Shown piece by piece: positions 22,401 to 31,972 of a stretch of DNA of 64,000 bases (within the stretch, counting starts at the first letter, position 1; each line of letters starts with the position of its first letter). This DNA comes from Coniella vitis (Eukaryota; Ascomycota; Sordariomycetes; Diaporthales; Schizoparmaceae): NCBI GenBank assembly GCA_011317545.1, contig WUJK01000002.1, positions 4,526,001 to 4,590,000 of the forward strand, in the 5' to 3' direction. The position numbers and the translations under genes were made by a program. The notes beneath the pieces were generated by a model. It made no database searches. It saw nothing but the letters and a program-made list of their open reading frames with translations, and was not told where the DNA came from.

Positions 22401-24987
22401 CGGGTCGCGAAGAAGTGATTCTGAGTATACACTCGTAGCTTGCCCTATTGAAGGCGAAAAGTCTCTTCAAGGTGCCCTTTGGAAATTTCAACTGAAACCG
22501 GCATCTGCTGGTGTGCGTGTGCTGACATTGGACGGGTCAATAATATCCTTTCCGAAGACAAACAAGATAGTCTGCAATTTACTAACATATGGTACAGGGG
22601 CGGCATTCGGGGTATTGTCGAACTGGAAGCTTTGAAGGCACTCGAAACAGCTCTCGGCGACGTTCCGATACAGTACTTTTTCGACTTGATCGTCGGAACT
22701 AGGTGAGTTCTATCAACTTATAACTCCCTTTTAAGCTGTATATTGACTTCTGTTAGCACGGGTGGCCTGATTGCATTGGGTCTTGCAAGTATGAAGTGGA
22801 CCGTCGACGACTGCACCCGCCAGTTTGTCAAGCTTTGTGATGAAGCGTTCACCAGAAGAGCAGGCAGCGATCTTCCTTTTATTGGGACTGTCTGGGATTT
22901 CCATCACCACTCCAAGTATCGCACCAAGACGCTTGAAAGTGCCCTGAAAAAAGCCTTCACTGAAGACTCTCATTTGTTTGGCGGGCGCCACTCAGTAGAA
23001 CTCTGCGGATTCCCCCTCAAGGTTGCCGTCACCGCAACATCCCCTGGGAACAGGACTTACGTCTTGGGCAACTACAATAGAAACGAATCGAAGCACGGCC
23101 TAGGTAAGCATGAATGATCCCAGTCAGATGAATCACCGGAGCTAACTGAGTTAAGTGAGCTATCATTTCCAGCGACCGGAACGAGTCGCCAACGAACTAA
23201 ATGTTTTCGAAGCGTATGCTCAACGACCTTTCTCCTTCAGCCCTGTATTTGTATAAGCTGATATGTTACCGGTACTGACTCGCTGATTCTGGTATAATAG
23301 AGCCCGTGCAACCTCTGCTGCACCTCGGTTTTTCAAACCGTTTTATCACGAAAAATCACAAAAAACATATCTAGACGGCGCAATCCACCACAACAACCCT
23401 TGCCGCGTCGCAGACGCAGAGCGAAAGCTGCTCTGGCCTGATGCCGACACTCCGGATATCTTCGTGTCCATTGGCACAGGGGCTTCCACCAGCCTGGACA
23501 GAAGACCGAGTGAGCGACAGGGTCTTGCCAAGAAGGGGATTGTATCTCACGGCCTGCAGCTCTTGAATATTCTCAAAAAGAACCTAGAAACCTCTCTTGA
23601 CTGTGAGCGGATTTGGAATGATTACTTCGCCTCTGTTACAACTCCGCACAATTCTTCGAGGGCACGCTTCAGACGCCTGAACCCCCCAATCGAGGGAGAC
23701 TTTCCCGCACTGGACGACAAAGACAGGCTGGCAAGTGTTCAGAGATCTGCTCGCGAAGCTTTGCGGCGGGACAACGAAGTAGGTCTGATCGCCAGACACC
23801 TTTTGGCTTCCATCTTTTATTTTCACATGGCAAGCATCCAGGAGGAAGATGAAGACTCATTCCTTATCCATGGTGAGTAATTTCTACATTTTAGTTCTTC
23901 CGCGGTTTGTGGACGATGGCTACAGAATTCTGATCCATTTGGCCGAGATCTAGGCAGGATTCGGTGCCGGCTGAGCCAGCCGTCTTTCGAAGTAAAAAAG
24001 CTAGGCCAGCATCTCTTCAGGACGACCCTGCAAGAAGGACGCTTCAGCTTCATCGTGTGGGATCCATCGCGGTCCGAGTATAAAGAGCGGCAGGAACTGT
24101 CGGACAGAGTCATGGAACGCATGATACGTGAGCACCGCTTCGAAGGCGACAAATTCAGCTTCAAGATCAAGAACAAGGCCGTCGCGACACACATCAACCT
24201 ATGCTTTGGCAACATGACCATGTTTCCCATCAGTGGATTCCCAAAGGCCGTACTGCTTGATCCGTCCTATGACAAGACCATTCGCAACTCTTACCAAGGC
24301 GCATCGATATTGCGATCATCGAGCCATGGGCGCTATGCCCGCGGTTCTTCTCGATTCAGTCACGGCTCGCGACGTCTGGTTGTGTGGGAGCCTCCAGCCC
24401 TGCAGTCCCAGACCAGCGTCAATAATCTGCGAGAATACGGTGAAACGAATTACTTTGATTATCCAGAAGGTGATCTATTCCAGCAGGCGCCAGAAGCTGT
24501 GCCAAAGAGAAAGCCACTTCCCATCTACCCCTCGCTGCCAACGGAACAGCAGAAAGCAGAGCAAGGATCGACACGCGCATCCCTGCGTAAAGCATTCAGG
24601 GCGTTGTTCTGGCCCGTGAAAGCCGAACCATTTGGCAAGGTGCCTGAAGAGGGCGACGAACAGTCTTCTTTGGCCTCGGACAAGGCAGAAACAAGATGGC
24701 CATTGCTCGATATTTCAGAGCAAGGTGTGTCTTCAGACGCTGACAATGGGTACACCGCGGCAATACAGTCGGTAAACTACTATCATGTCACTTCGGACGA
24801 GAACAAGATCTATCAGCGCTGGGTTTCGCTTCTGGGCTCCAGTATCAGCACGCCTCACGAAGCAGAGGCCGCCCGATCGAGCACCCCTTCAGCTCAAAAT
24901 TTGGACATTGATCGGTTCGAGATGTCAGCCGAGTCGCAGCCCGTTGAATTGCCGGCAGACTGTTATTATTCAGAACTACCTGCGTAA
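19431..24987 (+). CDS. Zinc finger / P-loop GTPase / RING-like / patatin phospholipase multidomain protein
   Basis: Predicted protein of about 1,615 residues in 12 exons: 19431-19630, 19721-19870, 19924-20982, 21073-21110, 21167-21420, 21473-21869, 21926-22535, 22598-22702, 22757-23103, 23156-23213, 23301-23872, 23926-24987. Domains: a B-box-like Cys/His finger (about 173-205, CDDC...WYCNVC...LCNSC); a P-loop domain (about 327) with GQTGAGKS and a D-x-E-G motif (YADCEGLEGGE, about 390) like GBP/VLIG-type GTPases; a RING-like Cys/His cluster (about 830-875, LPCGHIICENC, ACPIEG); a patatin phospholipase with oxyanion GGGIRG (about 902), nucleophile GTSTGG (about 937) and DGA dyad (about 1098), all complete; then an unknown tail. 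Splicing rebuilds both GGGIRG and GTSTGG exactly. Weak points: the 19871-19923 junction is a choice between sites, and exons 11 and 12 do not join in frame with canonical sites. The catalytic residues predict a lipid acyl hydrolase; a defence or self-recognition role is inference. Confidence 0.8.
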
Positions 24988-27243
24988 ATGGCGCTCGGCG
25001 AATGCAACCAAGGTGGAAGCTGGGATAGGGGAGGATAGCCCATGTTTTTTGCGTACAAATTCAGGAAGATCACTTTTTTTGCTCGGAAACCTCACGGCTC
25101 CATGGCGCTGGTATGGTGACACACCTATGTCGATATATTGTGCCGGCTTTGACTTGACCGGGTGCGTGACTTCATACCTTTGCGCAGACGCACTTGAAAC
25201 GAGTGCTTGGCCCGTAAATATCAGTATTGGTTTGGGCGTTTGGCTTACATAGTACTTTGTAAATCCGGACGGGTATTGACGCCCCTGTCAATAATCTGCA
25301 AACTGCCGCTGTACATAGTACGGAAACCTTCGGCTGTTCAAATAAGCCAAGCTGCCAACTCAGCGAGCCGCAACTTAAATCCTGCTGCCGTAGCCACCTA
25401 CGCCATTGCGGGACCCACCACTTAAGTACATCAGCCGAATGACGATCCGGCGAATGCGGTACCATTCTTCATAAGGTCCTATAACTTTCGCACCCCGCCC
25501 CCAAGGAAAATAGAAAGCGAAAGGCTTGAACGGGCATATAAACGTCACATCCAAACCGTTCAAATGTCAGATTCTTGAAGGAAGCTCATGGAACGGACTG
25601 GAAGAATGCTCATCCCCCAAATACGTTATACCTGAATGTGAGTGGATTTATCTTCTGCGGGTTGGTTCCAGGCCATGCGGTGGGCCTTCCCACTTAAAGA
25701 GTCGCAGTGTTTCTGGAGCAATAGGCTTCATGGCTTGCAGCCGAGGCAGATGCTCAAAGGAGATTGATGATCCTTTTGGGCGCACAAGCGGTCGGTCGGT
25801 CGCTCGGCGGCTTTGTGGGTATTTTTCTGGAGCTGGGAAAAGATACTGGAGGCACACGCACGGTGGAATTGCGATCTGCCCACCCGCCATCGACCCACCA
25901 TCCCTCATTTTCTCCAGACTCTCACCCTCATCTTCTCCAGACTCCAGATTCTCTCTCCACGGGGAAAAGTCAAGTGAATAGCTTGCCAAATTGTTCGAGA
26001 ATAAGCTTCTTGGTTCGCTTTTTACGCACTTGCGATCTCGTCTAGCGCACATGACTGGCACACACGGGGGAAACAGATTTATATCTACTATATTATAGAA
26101 TTTGCAGGTGCTTTATTTTTCCGGTGCCCATCGGCCAAACGTCATTCCACCCGTAAGGAACGAGATCCTTGCCATCGTACCTGTTGTACATAGTACGCTA
26201 CATAGTACGGTCGGCTTCGACCGCTCGGCCACAGGCACAAGTAAAGCTGGTGGACTTCTCAACCCGTTTCTTTCTACAGGTCTTCTGATGCTCTGGAATT
26301 ATATAGGCAGTATCTGACAAGTAAACTACTGTAAAGTCGTACACATCAAAAAATGGCGAGCCTATGGGCTGACCGTTCCCCAAGACAAACGAGTATGTAC
26401 ATAGTAGGGCGTCCCTCGCCCTCTTCCTTTGCGGCTCACTCCTTCCGACGTGAGAGCGCGGCATGACCTTCCCAAGACGGAGGTGTGATGCTGGGCCTGT
26501 CAGAAAACCTGGATGCTTTCAACACTGTACAAAAGCAGGCCCACTCTTGATTTTGCGGTCTGCAATGAGTCTGCCAGGCTGCCATATGCTGCTCTCACCA
26601 ATCCTCTATCAAGGTGACTATTGGTTCCAGCTCCCGTTTCCGAGAAGGACATTCTTGCTTCATTCAGTTGACTGTTGTGCAAATAAAGTAGGTGTATATA
26701 ATACTTGCGACCAGACCGAAGCACTAAAGCAAGCAACACTCAAATCTACGTCAAAGGCCATACTCTTCTTCAGCGCGTCGTCCAATAGAAGGAGAGGTAC
26801 ACAGTACTCATTTGTGCTTTTGTTCTGGACTTTTCCTCCCCAAGGTATCCCACCTCGCTGCCGACAAGGGTGCGTAGCCTTGGAACCTTCACGATGATCT
26901 GGAATGCAGTTCGGCCAATCACGTCCATCTCACCACCTAGCCTGTTGTCTGCTGAGGGAAGTAAGCCGCAAGCGTAGCCCGGTCAGGGTAACATTATTTT
27001 GTGACACTGTACAGAAGCATACCTTGTAATATGGCATGGCGTGAGGTTCGACAAGGTTCACGGGCGCATGTGGCAGAAGGTACGGAGTACAAACTAAGTA
27101 TATAATGATGATCAGAACCCCTTCACGTTCTTCTCGCACCAAATGAAGCTTCTATGATTGATCCTAACCTCACTCACTCATCAGGGAGGAACGACCACCA
27201 ACTATAATTCGGCAACACGCAGACAGCTTCTTCCTTGATCGTG
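24988..27243. other. 2.2 kb intergenic region without a supported gene
   Basis: No frame here shows family resemblance or fungal codon pattern. It contains several short GTAC-bounded palindromes (listed separately) and a C/T-rich stretch at 25880-25960 with a repeated TCTCCAGACTC. The 3' part is the promoter of the microexon transporter. Confidence 0.5.
25246..26406. repeat. Dispersed GTACATAGTAC palindromes
   Basis: The 10-11 bp motif (G)TACATAGTAC occurs at 25246-25255, 25311-25321, 26186-26196 and 26199-26208, with a partial TACATAGTA at 26398-26406 and related GTACACAGTAC near 26799. Such imperfect palindromes are concentrated in this gene-free stretch. Function unknown. Confidence 0.6.
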
Positions 27244-29441
27244 ATGCCGCCAAAGGTGGGCAATGTGTACTTCATCGCGGCAATTGCCGTGGTAGGCGGT
27301 ATGCTGTTTGGCTTCGATATCTCATCCATGAGCGCCTTTGTCGACGAGCAACCTTACCTCTGCAAGTTCAACACGCTCGGCATGAACGAGGAGACGGGAG
27401 AATGCAATGGCCCATCGGCAAATGTCCAAGGTGGTATCACCGCCTCTATGCCGGGCGGATCTTGGCTAGGTGCATTGTTGTCTGGATACCTCTCAGACAA
27501 TCTGGGCCGCAAGGCTTCCATTCAGATTGCTTGTGTGATCTGGTAAGTGGGCGCTCCTCCCATTGAGACCTTTTTGCCGGTATCAGTGCACAACGTCGCT
27601 AGTTTGGAATGATTCTGACATGGTCTGCACTCACTGCCACAGGGTCATTGGCTCCATTCTATGTTGCGCCGCCCAGAATATCCCTATGCTCATCGTGGGC
27701 CGCATCATCAACGGACTTTGTGTTGGTATTGCATCAAGTCAGGTTCCAGTCTATATATCTGAAATTTCTCCACCTTCGATTAGAGGCAGATTGATTGGGT
27801 TCCAACAATGGGTTTGTTGCCCCTTGCGCCCGGTTCCGCTCTTGCTGCTTTTTGCTGACAGCTTTCTTTAGAGTATCACTTGGGGCATTCTCATCATGTT
27901 TTTCATTTGCTACGGTTGCTCATTTATCAAAAGTGATGCCAGCTTCAGGTATGTCGTCAGCTGATTCTGCACAGCTCGACTTGCTTGCATGCTCACGCCA
28001 TACTCCAGGATTCCATGGGGTGTCCAGATGGTGCCGGCTATCTTGCTCGGCACAGCCCTCTTCGTTCTTCCAGAGTCTCCCCGATGGCTCGCCAAACAAG
28101 ATCGCTGGGAAGAGTCGCTGGCCGTCCTGGTTCTCGTACATGGGCACGGCGACCCCAACTCGGCTTTTGTTCACCAGGAGATGGAAGAAATACGCCACGT
28201 GGTCGAAATTGAGCGCCAAAGTGCCGAGGTTACTTATCTGGAGCTTTTCAAGCCTCACATGATAAACCGAACATTCATCGGGATTTTCATGCAGATTTGG
28301 AGCCAGTTGTGCGGGCAAGTACTTGCTTCCTTACACTTTGCTCCCATTTGGAATACCTGAACTGACCGAAATATGATTATAGAAGTGCGTTCATCCCTCC
28401 CGTCTCCTTGCTTCGCTAGAATTTCTTTAGACTAACTGAGATATGGCTAATCTCTAGTGAATGTTATGAGTGCGTCTTCCTATCTCCTTCGCTGAGTTGT
28501 GCCTATCAGGCTCGGGCTGACTTGAATGATGATAAATATAGTGTACTATATCGTTTACATCTTCTCTATGGCGGGCATCGGTAGCGGCACACTCCTCTCG
28601 TCCGGCATTGAGTATGTGATCAACGTTTGTACCACAGTCCCAGCTTTGATATGGATGGATAGTTGGGGCCGCCGACCGCCACTACTCTTGGGTGCCTTCT
28701 TTATGTGCCTATGGATGTGTTGCAACGCAGGGCTATTCGCCGTCTACTCACGTCCCGCCTACCCTGGCGAGTTCACCTCCAACGCCGAGTCCATGTCCAT
28801 TTCGGGGGCCCCAGCAAAGGCCGTCATTGCGTGTACATACTTGTTTGTGGCAAGCTACGCAATGTTGGTTTCCACAACGAGCTGGGCGGTAAGTCCTCTC
28901 CTCAACTTTGTTAGTTTTCGTGTGACCAATCTTCGTTACTGAGTAATTGTATCACAGTATCCCGCAGAGTTGTATCCTCTTCGCGTCCGTGGCAAAGCGG
29001 TGGCCCTTTCTACGGTAAGTGGCTTTATGATACTCAGCATTCGCATACCACACCCTATAATCGGATCCGCTAACCCTCAAGCTTGAAAAGAGCGCCAACT
29101 GGTTGATCAACTTTGCCTTGGCTTATTTCGTGCCTGTTGCCTTTGCGCAGATCACATGGAAGACATATGTCATTTTTGCAGTATTTTGCTTCACCATGTT
29201 CTGGCACGTCTTTTTCCTGTTCCCCGAGACAGCAAACAAAACGCTGGAGGAAGTGACCGACATCTTCGACGACACCAAGCCAGGTGCCGTCAAGTATATT
29301 GGCCAATTGGCTTGGAAGACAAGAAATGAGCGTACTGCCGCGCAGCGACTAGAGCATGGTGATATCGAGTCCAAACAGCTTGAGTTGCCGAGCAACGAGC
29401 ATCTTGACAGCGCCAACCATGTGGCAGAGCCAAAGGTATAG
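27244..29441 (+). CDS. MFS sugar transporter with nine exons including 2-nt and 12-nt microexons
   Basis: A 539-residue sugar porter; the exons sum to exactly 540 codons: 27244-27542, 27643-27811, 27872-27948, 28009-28314, 28383-28384, 28458-28469, 28542-28888, 28958-29014, 29091-29441. Motifs: GGMLFGFDISSMSAF (TM1), SDNLGRKASIQ, PESPRWLAKQDRW, GMNVMMYYIVYIFSMAG (TM7), MDSWGRRPPLLLG, YPAELYPLRVRGKAVALST, and FPETANKTLEEVTDIF. The near-invariant GMNVMMYY segment is only restored by joining GG | AA | TGAATGTTATGA | TGTACTAT across three introns of 68, 73 and 72 nt; the first has a GC donor (GCAAGT), the others GTGCGT, all with TAG acceptors and nearby CTGAC or CTAAC. The last acceptor could also be 9 nt earlier (both keep frame). 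The GMNVMMYY type is typical of fungal hexose/disaccharide carriers such as the high-affinity glucose transporters; the substrate is not determined. Confidence 0.93.
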
Positions 29442-30366
29442 GTCTGTATCATTGAAATGGTTGCTGGGTGCGAGAAGTATCAGGGGGTTTGGGGGATATG
29501 GAGGATCAGGAGGAAGGGGGCCCAGAAGGTATCATCATATAGTCTATAATTCGGACTCTATCTTGAGCGGTATTTAACGCCTTTCTTCGCCCACTATACC
29601 CTAGAGAATTTACATTTCTCTTGTATGTTCCATAAATATACAAAGCGGCCAAATGCTATTAATCCTTCTAATTAAAAGATGATTTAATAGGTAAGCAGAT
29701 CCAACTAGGGTGGCTTACAATTACTTTTGCCTTGCCATCGAACACTTTCGCTGTTCTGGCACCCGATCTAGTTCAATAAACCACTCACTAAAGCAACTGC
29801 GTTCATTTTATCAATTGTTTTACCGTGTTTTCTGAAGATCGGAGCCTACCCTTCGTTCTTTGCTGGAGGTACTTTCTCAACAAATATTCTTCCGTAGACA
29901 GTCCGGCAAGTTAAAATTCTGCCGTGCCGGACGTTCTTGCCGGGCTATCGGATAAGCTCTTAAGGGGTCTTCCAAAGCGGTCGTCGTAATAAGAAACTTT
30001 ATGATATCACGGCTTTTGGAGCAATTGGTTTGATAAGATAAGTCATTCCAGCGGGCTTTGGAGCAGTCCCCGAGGTACTATGAACTGATATGGCGGGTTT
30101 TGGAGCAGTCGCCGTGATAAGGTAATTTGGATCTCAACGCCCGACGAACTCCGCCACTGTGGCATATGAAAGCTGTAAAGTCTTACATGAATTAATATTG
30201 TCAAAAGTGCTGCAGAATGTGTTACATTCTGAATTACTTCGTAGCTCTAGAGGCACCTGTTATATAACCTACCCGCCTGACTTGGCCTTGTTGACAAGAC
30301 AGCACTCTTCGTTTTTGACTCAGACATCTGGCTTGCATTGACCTTCAAAGACTGAACGGAAACCCA
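29442..30366. other. Intergenic, promoter of the nitrilase
   Basis: No gene recognised. AT-rich 3' flank of the transporter, then a promoter region with a threefold repeated motif at 30010-30122. Confidence 0.5.
30010..30122 (+). repeat. Three copies of a GGSTTTKGAGCAGT-like motif
   Basis: Copies begin near 30010 (GGCTTTTGGAGCAATTGG), 30051 (GCGGGCTTTGGAGCAGTCC) and 30092 (GGCGGGTTTTGGAGCAGTCG), spaced about 41 bp. The third and first are followed by a GATAAG (GATA-type) site, at 30032 and 30116. They lie 250-360 bp upstream of the nitrilase start, so a regulatory role is possible but unproven. Confidence 0.55.
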
Positions 30367-31505
30367 ATGTCTGGCCACCAAGCTAATCAGGTCCGTGTCG
30401 CTGTTACGCAGGCAGAGCCAGTTTGGTATGACCTCGCTTCAACCGTTGAAAAGACGTGCACGCTTATCAGCCAGGCTGCGAACAATGGTGCACAGCTGGT
30501 AGCGTTTCCGGAATGCTGGATTCCTGGCTACCCGGCGTGGATATGGTAATTATGCTTCCTAGCTGCCATTATATTGACGAAGCGGCGGTTGAGATTTGAC
30601 TAACCTGAACGTGTTATGCAGGTCCAGACCAGTTGACGCCAGGCTTCAAGCAGAGTATATGCAAAACTCACTAACACTAGACTCGCCTTACACCAAAAAG
30701 ATCCAAGAATGCGCCGCGAAACATAAAATTGTTGTGGTACTCGGTTTCTCCGAGAATCGACATCATTCGCTCTACATTTCGCAAGCCATCATCGACTCTG
30801 ACGGGAGTATTTTGACGAATCGGAGCAAAATCAAAGCCACACATATGGAAAGAACCATCTTTGGAGATGCATCTGTGGATTGTCTCGACTCTGTTGTTGA
30901 TACGACTGCCGGCCGTGTTGGCGCCCTTTCATGTTGGGAGCATGCACAGCCTCTGCTCAAGTACTACACTTATGCCCAACGAGAACAAATACACGTTGCG
31001 GCATGGCCGCCGTTGGCTACCCATACTGGCGGTGACGATCTTTGGTCCATATCCGCTCAAGGTCGGTCATACCATATACATCTTGCCAAGTTGCCCCCTG
31101 ACCAGAGTTATTGTTGAGAATTTCAGTTTATACACTCACTCACCATGTTTCCACTTATCAGGCTGCCAATCTCTATCCAGATCGTACGCGATCGAGTCCC
31201 AATCCTTCGTCTTGCATACAACAGCTATGATCAGCCAAGCCGGAATCGATAAAATGCAAAACTTGCCATCCGCGATAATGGGCTCCCCAGGTGGTGGCGC
31301 CTCCGCAATTTTCGGCCCAGACGGCCGCAAGCTATCGACGGATATCCCTGGCGATCAGGAAGGCATCGTTTATGCTGAACTCAACTTTGATGATATTTTG
31401 AAATCAAGGGCTTTCATTGACGTATGCGGACACTATTCGCGGCCGGATCTTCTCTGGCTCGGCGTCGATAAAACTTCCAAAAACCCTGTTCGAGAGCAGG
31501 GGTAA
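30367..31505 (+). CDS. Nitrilase (carbon-nitrogen hydrolase family)
   Basis: A 320-residue nitrilase-superfamily enzyme that hydrolyses organic nitriles to acid and ammonia. Exons 30367-30545, 30622-31061 and 31162-31505; donors GTAATT and GTCGGT, acceptors GCAG and ATCAG. The catalytic triad is visible: Glu49 in AFPECW, Lys129 (or 131) in NRSKIKATHMER, and Cys164 in GALSCWEH, the signature of true nitrilases and cyanide hydratases. The usual KPTHxER reads KATHMER, a small deviation next to the active site. C-terminal family segments SYAIESQSFVL and GGGASAIFGPDG are present. The protein ends soon after DLLWLGVD, as in short aliphatic or arylacetonitrilases. It faces a hydantoinase-type gene on the other strand, which suggests local nitrogen-compound catabolism. 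Confidence 0.93.
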
Positions 31506-31972
31506 GAGAGCTGGTTCGGTGGGCACCGGCTTGCTGCTCTGGACTTGTAGTGTTATTGGTGATGCAATAGCGGATGTCCTTGAGTTCGTGCAAGAACATA
31601 CAAGTTGAAGATTTCTGGCGCAAATACCGCTTAACCATATAATGTATTCAATCATGCGGAAATATGCTAGTACCGTGACTTGAGGAAATAAGCAAGGGAT
31701 TTTGGTATATAAGACGATGATTGATAAGAAAAGTCCAGAACAAAAGTCTTCACTTTTTCTGTATTAGTTCTTGGTTACTTGAGCAAATGTGCAGTTATTG
31801 GTTGCCTCGGAACTCCCCTATTCGTGCTAGGATTTGAGGCCGATAAGATTGAAGACTGAAGGTAGGGTACAGTATGTTACTCTATCGGGTCTATTGTACG
31901 CATTACAACTGTCACATAGATCGTTGTGGTCTGACAAATAATGGTCATCTTCGCTTTAAGCAGTGGCTTGCT
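31506..31972. other. Intergenic between convergent genes
   Basis: The 3' flanks of the nitrilase (+) and the hydantoinase-like gene (-). No gene or repeat seen. Confidence 0.5.
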
